NCBI GenBank assembly: GCA_964507095.1
Contig: CAZDOS010000003.1
Location: 1 to 64,000 of the forward strand
Direction of reading: 5' to 3'
DNA: 64,000 bases
Source of the DNA: RGIG3102 sp964507095
GTDB taxonomy: Bacteria > Bacillota > Clostridia > Oscillospirales > Ruminococcaceae
In this document: positions 1 to 8,690 of the stretch, one piece after another
Numbering within the stretch: position 1 is the first letter of the stretch
Layout: every line of letters starts with the position of its first letter
The notes under the pieces: model-generated
Seen by the model: the letters and a program-made list of their open reading frames with translations, nothing else
The model's database searches: none
Told to the model about the DNA's origin: nothing
Position numbers and translations under genes: made by a program

Positions 1-16
1 TTCTGACAGCTTGAGT

Positions 17-45
17 ATTCTACCACACCACTATCCCCTTGTCAA
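17..45 (-). promoter_or_regulatory. Sigma-70-type promoter reading off the left edge
   Basis: On the minus strand TTGACA (40-45) is followed after 17 bp by TAGAAT (17-22). It points away from malQ, so it should drive a gene or RNA lying left of the window. It forms a divergent intergenic region with malQ. No coding sequence is visible in 1-326. Confidence 0.6.
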
Positions 46-260
46 CTACTTTTTTAAGTAATTTTACAGGGTTTCGTTCGGTTATAAATGCTCATACCTA
101 CACATTTAGGCTATACATAGTTTATCACCTGTTTGTTGCCATTGCTATGGTAATTTTTTGCCTTTCGCTGTAAATAAGTTTGCTTAATTTATATGCTTGT
201 CATTCTTTTCCCATTGAGGCTCCACTTTCTGACTTTTCTCTTATTTTGAGCCTGTATCTA

Positions 261-289
261 TTCACATATTTCACTTCCTCTTTTATAAT
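261..289 (+). promoter_or_regulatory. Promoter of malQ
   Basis: TTCACA (261-266), a 17-bp spacer and a perfect TATAAT (284-289) lie about 40 bp before the malQ start, giving a short leader. No catabolite-responsive element was recognised. The rest of 1-326 is AT-rich and shows no other structure. Confidence 0.6.
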
Positions 290-326
290 ATGAATAAATA
301 ACCATATATATAAAGTAGGTGACATA

Positions 327-1832
327 ATGCGTTCAAGCGGAATCCTTCTGCATATCTCCAGCCTTCCTTCAGAATACGGGATAGGCACCCTCGGGAAAGG
401 GGCTTACGAATTCGTGGACTACCTTTCCGATTGCGGTCTGGGCTACTGGCAGGTACTACCAATAGGCCCTACCGGATATGGCGACAGTCCGTATCAGACC
501 TTCTCAACATTCGCCGGAAACTCATATTTTATAGATCCATATATATTATATGAGGATGGTCTGGTCGAGCAGGAAGACCTTGACAAGGTCAAGGCAGAGA
601 ACGGACCCGTTGATTACGGCGCGCTGTATAACAACAGACCCGGTCTTTTCAGAAAGGCTTTCCTTTCATTTACCAGTCTCGGCGAAGGCCATGATCTCAG
701 CAGGGAGTTTGCGGAATTCTGTCGTGCAAACGCTTTCTGGCTTGATGATTATTCACTGTTCATGGCTCTCCATGAAAGATTCGGATGCGGACTGAATGAC
801 TGGCCAGAGGAGTTTCATCTCATTGGAAGCGAAGCCGTCAGGAAATATGCCTCTGAGTGCTCTGACGATGTGATGTACAACCGCTTCATACAGTTCCTGT
901 TCTTCAGACAGTGGAACGCTCTCAAGAGTTATGCCAATGAAAAAGGCATCAAGCTCATAGGAGATATCCCGTTCTACATTTCCATTGACAGCCGGGATGT
1001 ATGGGCAAACAAAGGACTGTTCGAGCTGGACAGCAAGGGGCATCCGCTGCATGTCGCAGGCGTACCGCCTGATGCATTCAGCCGGACAGGTCAGTTGTGG
1101 GGCAATCCTGTATATCTGTGGGATGCTCACAGACGGGAAGGCTTTGACTGGTGGAAGAAGAGGATATACCATTCTCTGTCACTGTTCGATGCGATAAGGA
1201 TAGATCACTTCCGCGGTTTTGAGAGCTTCTATTCAATACCCGTCGGAGACGTCGACGCGACCGGAGGAGAATGGATGCCAAGCCCGGGCATCGAGCTGTT
1301 TGACGCTCTCGGGATCAGAAACGACCAGGGCCTGAGGCTTATTGCGGAGGATCTTGGCGTCATCACCGATCCCGTTCGCGAACTTTTGAGACACACGGGA
1401 TATCCGGGGATGAAGATACTCCAATTTGCATTCGATTCGGACCTCGCCAACAACGACGGAACATATCTTCCACATTCGATCGGAAAGAATTCCATCTGCT
1501 ACACCGGGACCCATGACAATATGACCACACTTCAGTGGTGGGATAGCCTTTCGGAAGACGACCAGGCGTTCGTTTTGGAATACACCGGATGGGATTCCGC
1601 GGAAAACTTCTGTGACAAGTTCATCTCTCTGGCGTACTCAACTCAGGCCGAGCTTGTCATCATACCGATGCAAGACTGGCTGGAGGTCGGAGAAGAGGGA
1701 AGGATGAACCGGCCTTCGACCGAAAGTGGCAACTGGCAGTGGAGATTGTCTGAAGAGTGGCTTGATGATGCGCTCAAGGACAGAATAATCCGAAAGACCA
1801 TGGTCTACATGAGAGACAGATTTGAAAAATGA
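327..1832 (+). CDS. malQ: 4-alpha-glucanotransferase (amylomaltase, GH77)
   Basis: Transfers alpha-1,4-glucan segments between maltodextrins in cytosolic maltose or glycogen metabolism. At 501 residues it has normal family length. It opens with MRSSGILLHISSLPS and contains GPTGYGDSPYQ near residue 48, the GDIPFYIS block near 214, RIDHFRGF near 293 (catalytic Asp region) and EDLGVI near 341, followed by TGTHDN, all GH77 hallmarks. ATG 327 follows an AGTAGGTGA ribosome site. The gene stands alone between its promoter and a bidirectional terminator, with no maltose transporter or phosphorylase nearby. Confidence 0.96.
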   Translation: MRSSGILLHISSLPSEYGIGTLGKGAYEFVDYLSDCGLGYWQVLPIGPTGYGDSPYQTFSTFAGNSYFIDPYILYEDGLVEQEDLDKVKAENGPVDYGALYNNRPGLFRKAFLSFTSLGEGHDLSREFAEFCRANAFWLDDYSLFMALHERFGCGLNDWPEEFHLIGSEAVRKYASECSDDVMYNRFIQFLFFRQWNALKSYANEKGIKLIGDIPFYISIDSRDVWANKGLFELDSKGHPLHVAGVPPDAFSRTGQLWGNPVYLWDAHRREGFDWWKKRIYHSLSLFDAIRIDHFRGFESFYSIPVGDVDATGGEWMPSPGIELFDALGIRNDQGLRLIAEDLGVITDPVRELLRHTGYPGMKILQFAFDSDLANNDGTYLPHSIGKNSICYTGTHDNMTTLQWWDSLSEDDQAFVLEYTGWDSAENFCDKFISLAYSTQAELVIIPMQDWLEVGEEGRMNRPSTESGNWQWRLSEEWLDDALKDRIIRKTMVYMRDRFEK

Positions 1833-1841
1833 TCATAACAA

Positions 1842-1870
1842 AAAAGTGATGCGGTTTTCGCATCACTTTT
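1842..1870. terminator. Bidirectional terminator between malQ and the stomatin gene
   Basis: A 12-bp perfect stem (1842-1853 with 1859-1870) encloses a GTTTT loop. T-runs leave it on both strands, so it can end transcription of malQ and of the convergent stomatin-family gene. Confidence 0.85.
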
Positions 1871-1889
1871 ATTGTTGTCTGTTTAAGGA

Positions 1890-2780
1890 CTACTCCTTTG
1901 CAATCTCCTTCACTCCTGCGACAAGTCCTGCGATATTCTGCAGTTCGCTCGGAATGATGATCTTCGTGGACTGTCCGTTAGCAACCTTGGCAAGAGCATC
2001 ATATCCCTGAAGAGTCAGATATTCCTTTGTAGGGTTTGACTCGTTGATGAGCCTTATACCTTCGGCCTGAGCCTGATAGATCTTCAGGATAGCCTCAGCC
2101 TCACCTTCCGCTTCCTTGATCTTTGCCTCCTTGGCAGCATCGGCGCGGAGGATAGCTGACTCCTTCTCACCTTCTGCGACCAGGATCTGACTGGTCTTCT
2201 CACCTTCTGCACGGAGGATGCTCTCACGACGCTCACGCTCAGCCTTCATCTGCTTCTCCATGGCATCCTGGATCTCTCTAGGAGGTATGATATTCTTGAG
2301 CTCGACACGGTTGACCTTGATGCCCCACTTGTCTGTTGCTTCATCAAGCAGCGTTGTTATCTTTGTGTTGATGACATCACGGCTGGTAAGAGTATGGTCA
2401 AGTTCCAGATCGCCTATGATGTTACGGAGAGTCGTGGCGGTAAGGTTCTCAATAGCGCTTATAGGTCTTTCTACTCCGTATGTATACAGCTTGGAGTCGG
2501 TCACCTGGAAGAACACTACAGTATCGATCTGCATCGTAACGTTATCTCTTGTGATAACCGGCTGCGGCGCGAAGTCTACGACCTGTTCCTTAAGGCTTAC
2601 TTTCTTTGTGATCCTGTCAATGAACGGAACCTTTACATGTATGCCCGCATTCCATGTGGTGAAGTATACACCCAGACGCTCGACAACGAACTGGGCTGCC
2701 TGCGGAACGACAACGATATTGGTCGCAATTACGAGCAGGACGATTACTAATAAGATGATTGGTATCAATTTTCCTAACAT
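1890..2780 (-). CDS. SPFH/stomatin-family membrane protein (QmcA/HflK-like)
   Basis: A 296-residue SPFH (band 7) protein. One N-terminal membrane segment (about residues 4-24) precedes the SPFH domain (VVPQAAQFVVERLGVY near 27), followed by an Ala/Glu-rich coiled coil (about 180-250; repeated EGE and AEGE turns) and a short tail. Such proteins oligomerise as membrane scaffolds, often over membrane proteases. The NfeD-family gene lies 28 bp upstream in the same orientation, the classic partner pair. The start has a CTGGAGG ribosome site. The role is inferred from family and context; the client protein is unknown. Confidence 0.92.
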   Translation of the reverse strand: MLGKLIPIILLVIVLLVIATNIVVVPQAAQFVVERLGVYFTTWNAGIHVKVPFIDRITKKVSLKEQVVDFAPQPVITRDNVTMQIDTVVFFQVTDSKLYTYGVERPISAIENLTATTLRNIIGDLELDHTLTSRDVINTKITTLLDEATDKWGIKVNRVELKNIIPPREIQDAMEKQMKAERERRESILRAEGEKTSQILVAEGEKESAILRADAAKEAKIKEAEGEAEAILKIYQAQAEGIRLINESNPTKEYLTLQGYDALAKVANGQSTKIIIPSELQNIAGLVAGVKEIAKE

Positions 2781-2808
2781 TTAAAACAAACCTCCAGATT
2801 GACTGTTT

Positions 2809-3234
2809 TTATTTTTCCCCTGTTGATCTCACACTCAAGGTGGCACCTGACACCGCAACGATAACTGCGCGGTCCCCCGCCTTGAGCGATTCATCACTGC
2901 TGGCCATCCATGATACTCCGTCGACCTTTGCTCTGCCTTTCCTCTCTTTGGAAACAGGTGAGGTTATGTAGCAGATCTTGCCGATGAGCATATCGGCATT
3001 CGTGGGAGGCGGATCTTTCTTCTGGAACTTCTCCACCAGTGGTTTTGTAACATAAAGCGCTATCGCGCTGACGATCGCAAATACCAGCAATTCGATCCAC
3101 AGGCTGTCCAAAAACAGGCTGAAGATCAATCCGGCTATTCCTCCGGCGATGAACCATACGCATACCAGGTTCGCCGTGGAAAGCTCCAATACTGTCAGCA
3201 ACACGCAGAAAACGAGCCAAACAATAGAATCCAT
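2809..3234 (-). CDS. NfeD-family membrane protein
   Basis: A short NfeD protein of 141 residues. Two or three membrane segments (about 3-25, 28-65) precede a C-terminal OB-fold (about 80-141) with a GKICYITSPV strand. The short form lacks the ClpP-like protease domain of long NfeD proteins. ATG 3234 was chosen because AAGGAGAT sits correctly before it; upstream in-frame codons lack such a site. It is the first gene of a two-gene unit with the stomatin-family gene; together they are expected to form a membrane microdomain complex. Confidence 0.88.
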   Translation of the reverse strand: MDSIVWLVFCVLLTVLELSTANLVCVWFIAGGIAGLIFSLFLDSLWIELLVFAIVSAIALYVTKPLVEKFQKKDPPPTNADMLIGKICYITSPVSKERKGRAKVDGVSWMASSDESLKAGDRAVIVAVSGATLSVRSTGEK

Positions 3235-3363
3235 CGACTCAATCTCCTTTCTCCGGCATATCAAATGCTTTCAGCTATATGATACAGTTCAATTGTGAAA
3301 TATCAGCAAAAACGTTTAAAATTTGCGGAATAATTATATACCATACATGCGTATCGTTCAATG

Positions 3364-3391
3364 AAAAAGAGCAGGAACTTCCGGTCCCTGC
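3364..3391 (-). terminator. Terminator after the single-domain redoxin gene
   Basis: On the minus strand an 8-bp stem with one G-U pair (3384-3391 with 3371-3378) is followed by a T-run (3364-3368). It lies 28 bp beyond the redoxin stop codon. Confidence 0.75.
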
Positions 3392-3418
3392 CCTTTGTGT
3401 AATGCGTCCGTATTAAGA

Positions 3419-3976
3419 TCAGAGCTTTTCAAGCATCTCATCTACTGTAGGAATGTCAACAAGAGCTCTTCCGTAGTGAGCCTCGATTACATTCATGTCA
3501 CCGTCAAGGTGGAAGAATGCAGGAAGCTGCTGCTCATTGCCTTCATACTTTCCGTGCTCAAATCCAAGATCTCTCATGCCTGCGAACTTGAGCTGAGCCT
3601 TCATTGCGAACTCATCGCCTCCCATAAGAGCTTCCATGCTCTCTGCCGGGAAGATGTCCAGAGCCTTATAGATGGTCTGGTAAGGATCACAGATGATCGG
3701 GAAGTCCAGCTTGAGGTTGTGAGCCTCAAGATACTCTGAAGCGTTTTCAGGTGTCGACTGCATCATTACGGCAACGTTTGCGCCCTTTGCCTTGAATTCA
3801 TCGATCTTCTGCTGAATGCAGTATGCGTCATATACGCAAGGCGGGCAGCCTATGTAACGGACCACCAGGATCTCTGTAGGCTTGCCGTCAACGAGCTCGG
3901 AGATCGAGCAGTATTCACCGGTCTGTGTCTTAAACTTGAAATCAGGGAACTTATCGCCCTTAACCAGCTTTGCCAT
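3419..3976 (-). CDS. Peroxiredoxin-like (AhpC/TSA) protein, single domain
   Basis: A 185-residue thioredoxin-fold protein. Its RYIGCPPCVYDA motif places a CxxC pair at residues 44 and 47 after a redoxin N-terminus (GDKFPDFKF), and HGKYEGNEQQLPA follows near 140. Typical 2-Cys peroxiredoxins have a single peroxidatic Cys in PxxxTxxC, so this CxxC form may act as a thiol-disulfide reductase or an unusual peroxidase; substrate unknown. It is the last of three clustered genes carrying four such domains. A hairpin separates it from the two-domain gene, so it may be expressed separately. The ribosome site GGAGGT fits ATG 3976. Confidence 0.85.
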   Translation of the reverse strand: MAKLVKGDKFPDFKFKTQTGEYCSISELVDGKPTEILVVRYIGCPPCVYDAYCIQQKIDEFKAKGANVAVMMQSTPENASEYLEAHNLKLDFPIICDPYQTIYKALDIFPAESMEALMGGDEFAMKAQLKFAGMRDLGFEHGKYEGNEQQLPAFFHLDGDMNVIEAHYGRALVDIPTVDEMLEKL

Positions 3977-4017
3977 ATTATTACCTCCAATTACATTTTT
4001 AATAATTATACATTACA

Positions 4018-4055
4018 GACGGCAACCCTTGCAAGTTATTGCATGAGTTGCCGTC
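4018..4055 (-). terminator. Hairpin between the two-domain and one-domain redoxin genes
   Basis: A perfect 9-bp inverted repeat (4018-4026 with 4047-4055) follows the two-domain redoxin gene on the minus strand. It has only a weak T-rich tail, so it may be a partial terminator or RNA-stability element rather than a full stop. Confidence 0.5.
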
Positions 4056-4074
4056 ATTCTCAAATGCCTATGAA

Positions 4075-5184
4075 TCAGATCTTCTCAAGCATCTCTTCTA
4101 CTGTAGGGATGTCGGTGATGTATGTAGCATAATGAGCCTCTCTGACAGTCATGTCTCCGTCCACATCGAAGAATGCAGGGAGCTGAGCCTCATTGCCCTC
4201 ATATTCGCCGTGCTTGTAGCCTCTGGCCTGAACGCCGGCACGCTTGACTGCGAACCTTCTGGCAGCTTCCTCGCTCATATTTGCGGCATCACCCGGCTTC
4301 ATTACCGGAATGGCCAGCTTCGTGTAAAGATCTTCGGTGAAGTCGCAGATGAACTCTTCAGGAAGGTCCTCGCCCTCGATGGAAGCATTGACCATCTCAG
4401 GACGTGACTGCATTACCACATAGACCTTTACGCCCTTGTCAAGGAACTCCTGATACTTATCCTTGAGAGTCCATGCATCCCAGTGGCAGATCGTGCAGCC
4501 GATGTATCTCAGGAACCAGAAGAATGTCCTCTGTCCGCCGACCAGCTCTTCGATGGAAACGTTCTCTCTCTTGTTTGTTGAAAGGATCATGTTCGGGAAC
4601 TTCTCTCCCTCAACAACTCTCTTTCCTGTCTTGATCTTCGCCAGGACTTCGTCGATTGAAGGCATGTCCATAGGGTTTGCAGCATAGTGAGCCTCTGCAG
4701 TATTCATTCCGCCCATCAGGTGGAAAAGTGCAGGCATCTGCTGCTCGTTGCCCTCATATTCGCCGTGCTTGAAGCCGTACTTCTGCATTCCCCGTACCTT
4801 CTCGGCAAACTTTGCGGAATCTTCAGGTGAAAGGTCGCCGAAGCTGAAGCCTTCCGGAGTGGATCCTATCTCGAGTTCCTTGTAGAGCTTCTGCTCAGGG
4901 TCAAGGATGAGCTCAAACGGGAATCCCTTTCCGTCTGTTGCCTTGAGAACGTTCTCTTCTGAGGACTGCATGACCATGACGATGTTAGCTCCCTTCTCGA
5001 CGAACTCATTGTAACGCTCGCTGAGAAGCTGTGCATCAAGCCTGCATGTCGGGCAGCCGATGTATCTTGAGAACCAGAGGAAAGTCTGCTTTCCGCCTAC
5101 GAGTTCTTCAATGGTAACGCCCTTCTTGTTCAGGGTATCAACTGTGAAATTAGGAAATTTCTTTCCTGCAATCTGTTTTGCCAT
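4075..5184 (-). CDS. Tandem two-domain peroxiredoxin-like protein
   Basis: A 370-residue protein made of two complete redoxin domains joined head to tail. Domain 1 (about 1-184) has RYIGCPTC with Cys44 and Cys47; domain 2 (about 190-370) has RYIGCTIC with Cys230 and Cys233. Both carry the C-terminal signature HGEYEGNE. Each domain resembles the flanking one-domain proteins, so internal duplication is likely. ATG 5184 has an AAGGAG site 7-8 nt before it; the open frame extends further upstream without a ribosome site. It is the middle gene of the redoxin cluster. The electron donor is not evident; function as a peroxidase or disulfide reductase is inferred. Confidence 0.85.
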   Translation of the reverse strand: MAKQIAGKKFPNFTVDTLNKKGVTIEELVGGKQTFLWFSRYIGCPTCRLDAQLLSERYNEFVEKGANIVMVMQSSEENVLKATDGKGFPFELILDPEQKLYKELEIGSTPEGFSFGDLSPEDSAKFAEKVRGMQKYGFKHGEYEGNEQQMPALFHLMGGMNTAEAHYAANPMDMPSIDEVLAKIKTGKRVVEGEKFPNMILSTNKRENVSIEELVGGQRTFFWFLRYIGCTICHWDAWTLKDKYQEFLDKGVKVYVVMQSRPEMVNASIEGEDLPEEFICDFTEDLYTKLAIPVMKPGDAANMSEEAARRFAVKRAGVQARGYKHGEYEGNEAQLPAFFDVDGDMTVREAHYATYITDIPTVEEMLEKI

Positions 5185-5243
5185 CTTGTTTCTCCTTTTT
5201 GTAAATAAAGATATATGAACCGTCTTCCATAAGGAAGACATTT

Positions 5244-5789
5244 TCAAACCATTTTCAACATTTCTTCAACAGAAGGCATGTCTGCAAGATTCTTGGCATA
5301 GTGGCTGTAAATGATGGTTCCGCCCTCATCCACCAGGACGATCGCAGGCAGCTGCTGCTCGTTGCCCTCGTACTTGCCGTGCTCAAAGCCAAGAGACTTG
5401 GCTTCCTTCATCTTCTTCATCCGTCCGCTCAGATTGCCGGCCACCATGCCGAGCTTGCTCTTTGCAGGCTTTATCTCAAACTGCCTATACGCATCCTGAC
5501 CGGGATCACACATGATCTCAAACGGGAAAGTGCCTTCAGGCGCTTCTTCCCTTACGACGGCAGGATCTGACTGAAGGACGACGCAAAGATCAACGCCCTT
5601 TTCCCGGAATCTCGGAAATGACTTTGTGAAATTATGCATGTCGACACGGCACACGGTGCAGCCGTAGTATCTGAGAAATACAACAAACGCCTTTTTCCCG
5701 TTCAGATACTCCAGTGCGGATTTTTCCCCTTCTGAATAAGGGCTCAAGTACTTGAAGTCCCGAAGCTTCTCTCCATTCTTTAAGATCAT
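5244..5789 (-). CDS. Peroxiredoxin-like (AhpC/TSA) protein, first gene of cluster
   Basis: A 181-residue redoxin with RYYGCTVCRVD, again Cys44 and Cys47, and the shared HGKYEGNEQQLPA signature. ATG 5789 follows AAAGGAGAC at good spacing; upstream in-frame codons were rejected. It lies 59 bp before the two-domain gene and behind an extended -10 promoter, so it probably heads a transcript covering at least that gene. Family membership is clear; substrate and reductant are not. Confidence 0.84.
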   Translation of the reverse strand: MILKNGEKLRDFKYLSPYSEGEKSALEYLNGKKAFVVFLRYYGCTVCRVDMHNFTKSFPRFREKGVDLCVVLQSDPAVVREEAPEGTFPFEIMCDPGQDAYRQFEIKPAKSKLGMVAGNLSGRMKKMKEAKSLGFEHGKYEGNEQQLPAIVLVDEGGTIIYSHYAKNLADMPSVEEMLKMV

Positions 5790-5816
5790 TTCACCGTCTC
5801 CTTTCACCGTGAGCAT

Positions 5817-5847
5817 AACACATTCATGAACATGTTTAATTATACCA
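5817..5847 (-). promoter_or_regulatory. Extended -10 promoter and imperfect palindrome before the redoxin cluster
   Basis: The minus strand reads TGGTATAAT (5839-5847), an extended -10, with no good -35. Just downstream, 5817-5836 forms an imperfect palindrome centred on TTCATGAA. That placement suits a repressor site, but it does not match a PerR or Fur box closely. Confidence 0.4.
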
Positions 5848-5899
5848 CATCAGTAGACAAATGTATGATGTGACCATATCACACTGTATCCGTTTCGGC

Positions 5900-5938
5900 A
5901 AAAAAAGGATACAGCACCCATAAAAGGATGCTGTATCC
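5900..5938 (-). terminator. Terminator of trpS
   Basis: A perfect 10-bp stem (5929-5938 with 5907-5916) is followed on the minus strand by seven T residues (5900-5906), immediately after the trpS stop. Confidence 0.9.
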
Positions 5939-5945
5939 GCGTTTT

Positions 5946-6953
5946 TTAGAACTGTGTGAAACCGACCTTCTTGTATACCTTCTTGAGCACTCTGCTGGAA
6001 TACCGGATTGCCTTCTGGGCTCCGTCCTTCAGAACGCCTTCAAGATATGTCTTGTCGTTGAGTATCCTGGTGTACTCCTTCTGAAGCGGTTCGAGCTTAT
6101 CGGCAACGAGAACGCCCACTTCCTCCTTGAAAGTGCCGTATCCGACGCCGTCATATTTCTTTTCGACCTCTTCGATGGAAAGACCTGACATGACGTTATA
6201 GATACCTATCAGGTTCGAGATGCCAGGCTTGTTTTCAGGATCATACCTTACAAGCGCATCCGAATCGGTAACCGCTCTCTTGAATTTCCTGATGATGGTG
6301 TCCTTGTCATCAACGAGAAGAATGAATGCGTTTGCATTTTCATCAGACTTGGACATCTTCTTCGTAGGCTCCTGGAGAGACATGATCTTTGCGCCGACTT
6401 CAGGTATGAAGGCCTCCGGCACGACAAAAGTATCACCGTATCTGTAGTTGAATCTCTGGGCTATGTTCCTAGCCAGTTCAACGTGCTGTTTCTGGTCTAC
6501 TCCGACCGGAACGCCGTGCGCATTGTAGGCGAGGATATCGGCAGCCATCAGCACTGGATATGTGAAAAGTCCGCCGTTGACATCGTCAGGGTGCTTTTCG
6601 CTCTTGTCCTTGAACTGGGTCATCCTGGTCAGCTCACCGAACTGAACGTTACAGGAAAGGATCCACGACAGCTGAGAGTGGATCGGGTTGTGGCTCTGAA
6701 CGAAGAGAATGCTCTTCTCAGGGTCGATGCCGCTTGCAAGGAGCATTGCGGCAGATTCGTAGGTCCTGCGGCGAAGCGTTGCCGGATCCTGCCTTACGGT
6801 GATGGCATGCTGGTCGACCACCGAGTAGATGCAGTCATAATCATCCTGCAGGAGAGGCCAGTTACGTATGGCCCCCACGTAATTTCCCAGTGTGAATGTT
6901 CCTGACGGCTGGATGCCGCTGAAAACGCGTTTTCTTTCATTATCTTTGTCCAT
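5946..6953 (-). CDS. trpS: Tryptophanyl-tRNA synthetase
   Basis: Charges tRNA-Trp with tryptophan in the cytosol. At 335 residues it has normal length for a bacterial class Ic synthetase. Signature elements are FSGIQPSGTFTLGNYVGA (HIGH-equivalent TLGN) near the N-terminus and KKMSKSDENAN (KMSKS loop) near residue 200. ATG 6953 follows AAGGAGG by 8 nt; a longer open frame upstream would bury that site. It is monocistronic with its own terminator. No T-box or trp leader was seen upstream. Confidence 0.97.
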   Translation of the reverse strand: MDKDNERKRVFSGIQPSGTFTLGNYVGAIRNWPLLQDDYDCIYSVVDQHAITVRQDPATLRRRTYESAAMLLASGIDPEKSILFVQSHNPIHSQLSWILSCNVQFGELTRMTQFKDKSEKHPDDVNGGLFTYPVLMAADILAYNAHGVPVGVDQKQHVELARNIAQRFNYRYGDTFVVPEAFIPEVGAKIMSLQEPTKKMSKSDENANAFILLVDDKDTIIRKFKRAVTDSDALVRYDPENKPGISNLIGIYNVMSGLSIEEVEKKYDGVGYGTFKEEVGVLVADKLEPLQKEYTRILNDKTYLEGVLKDGAQKAIRYSSRVLKKVYKKVGFTQF

Positions 6954-7067
6954 AGTACTGTCCTCCTTCGGCATTATTTACGGCGGATTATGAATTTGTA
7001 TGAGACCGCCGCATGATAAAGATAATTCATACACGCATATGATAGCACACTTTTATCCGGTTTTCAA

Positions 7068-7096
7068 TTGACAAACAGATAAAGAAATAATAATAT
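7068..7096 (+). promoter_or_regulatory. Promoter of gltX
   Basis: TTGACA (7068-7073), a 17-bp spacer and TAATAT (7091-7096) lie about 50 bp before the gltX start. The leader is short and carries no T-box. Confidence 0.75.
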
Positions 7097-7144
7097 TAAA
7101 TGTAATCAATTTTGGTTTAATTTTTATTTTTGGAGGAACTAAAA

Positions 7145-8596
7145 ATGGCATTAGACAGAGTAAGAACTAGGTTCGCCCCAAGTCCTACAGGCTACATGCA
7201 CGTGGGCAACCTGCGTACCGCCCTGTATGCTTATCTGACGGCAAAGAAAGGCAAGGGCGATTTTATCCTCAGAATCGAAGACACTGACCAGAGCCGTCAG
7301 GTGGAAGGTGCCGTTGATATCATATACAACACTCTGACCGAAACAGGTCTTTTCTGGGATGAAGGTCCGGACATCGGCGGTCCTTACGGTCCGTACGTCC
7401 AGAGCGAAAGAAAGCCTATCTACAAGAAGTATGCTCTCGAACTCATCGAAAAGGGCCATGCATATTACTGCTTCTGCACAGAGGAGCGTCTTGCGGAAGT
7501 CAACCGCATAAAGGAGGCTTCAGGCCTTCCTACTGGCTATGACGGACACTGCAGGAACCTTTCCAAAGAGGAAGTCCAGGCAAATCTCGATGCCGGCATG
7601 CCTTATGTAATCCGTCAGAGGATCCCTGACGGCGGTCAGACATATTTTGATGACCTCATCTACGGAAGGATCACTGTTGACAACTCAACACTTGATGATC
7701 AGGTGCTTCTCAAGAGTGACGGAATGCCTACATACAACTACGCAAACGTCATTGATGACCATCTCATGCTCATCAATCCTGTTATCCGCGGTTCAGAGTA
7801 TCTCTCAAGTGCTCCAAAGTACAACCTTCTGTACAATGCATTCGGATGGGAGATCCCTGACTACGTACACTGCCCTCCTGTCATGAGAGACCAGCACTCC
7901 AAGCTTTCAAAGCGCAAGGGCGACAAGTCATATGAGGATCTTGTAAAGATGGGCTTCCTCAAGGAAGCTATCCTCAACTACATTGCTCTCCTCGGATGGA
8001 GTCCGAAGAGCAACCAGGAGAAGTTCTCACTCAAGGAACTCGAAGAAGTATTCGACCCGAAGAACATCAACACATCGCCTGCTATTTTCGACATTGAGAA
8101 ACTGAAGTTCCTCAACGGCGAGTACATCCGTGAGCTCACACCTGAGCAGTTCAAGGAGAAGGCAATGCCTTTCGTAAGGCAGGGAGTAAAGGGAGACTGT
8201 GACTTTGATCTCCTCTGCGCAACACTTCAGAAGCGCTGCGAGATGCTTGGTGATCTTCCTGAGCAGGTCGACTTCATAGACGAGATGCCTGAGTATTCGA
8301 TCGATCTGTACACCAACAAGAAAATGAAGACAAATCCTGAGAATTCAAAGGATTCTCTGGAGAAGATCCTTCCTGTTCTCGAGGGAATCGATGACTGGAC
8401 GATGGACAACATCCATGCCAAGCTCTTCGAGCTTATCGAGAAGCTCGGCGTAAAGAACGGTCTTATGCTCTATCCTCTCCGTGTTGCTGTTTCCGGAAAG
8501 CAGTTCACCCCGGGCGGCGGTGTTGAGCTTTCAGCCATCCTCGGCAAGGAAAAGACCATCGAAAGAGTCAAGAAGGCTATCGAGAAGCTTTCATAA
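7145..8596 (+). CDS. gltX: Glutamyl-tRNA synthetase
   Basis: A class Ib synthetase of 483 residues that loads glutamate on tRNA-Glu (and on tRNA-Gln where a GatCAB route exists; not tested here). RFAPSPTGYMHVGNLRTAL near residue 9 is the HIGH region and SKLSKRKGDKS near 255 the KMSKS region; the C-terminal anticodon-binding part is complete. ATG 7145 follows TGGAGG at good spacing. The gene stands alone between a strong promoter and a terminator, divergent from trpS. Confidence 0.97.
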   Translation: MALDRVRTRFAPSPTGYMHVGNLRTALYAYLTAKKGKGDFILRIEDTDQSRQVEGAVDIIYNTLTETGLFWDEGPDIGGPYGPYVQSERKPIYKKYALELIEKGHAYYCFCTEERLAEVNRIKEASGLPTGYDGHCRNLSKEEVQANLDAGMPYVIRQRIPDGGQTYFDDLIYGRITVDNSTLDDQVLLKSDGMPTYNYANVIDDHLMLINPVIRGSEYLSSAPKYNLLYNAFGWEIPDYVHCPPVMRDQHSKLSKRKGDKSYEDLVKMGFLKEAILNYIALLGWSPKSNQEKFSLKELEEVFDPKNINTSPAIFDIEKLKFLNGEYIRELTPEQFKEKAMPFVRQGVKGDCDFDLLCATLQKRCEMLGDLPEQVDFIDEMPEYSIDLYTNKKMKTNPENSKDSLEKILPVLEGIDDWTMDNIHAKLFELIEKLGVKNGLMLYPLRVAVSGKQFTPGGGVELSAILGKEKTIERVKKAIEKLS

Positions 8597-8614
8597 TTCA
8601 ATAAATCAATATCG

Positions 8615-8644
8615 GACAGCTGTCGGAAACGGCAGCTGTCTTTT
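8615..8644 (+). terminator. Terminator of gltX
   Basis: A 10-bp stem with one G-U pair (8615-8624 with 8631-8640) and GGAAAC loop is followed by TTTT. Confidence 0.85.
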
Positions 8645-8647
8645 ATT

Positions 8648-8675
8648 ATTAAAAGCGGCGCATTGCTGCGCCGCT
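8648..8675 (-). terminator. Terminator of the M20 amidohydrolase operon
   Basis: On the minus strand a 9-bp GC-rich perfect stem (8667-8675 with 8654-8662) leads into a T-rich stretch. It ends the lysine-riboswitch operon on the minus strand, back to back with the gltX terminator. Confidence 0.8.
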
Positions 8676-8690
8676 CCTGAGTGTTGCATG

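Noticed and set aside
200..388. 62-residue minus-strand frame before malQ
   Set aside because: It overlaps the malQ promoter and start, has no ribosome site and no family likeness.
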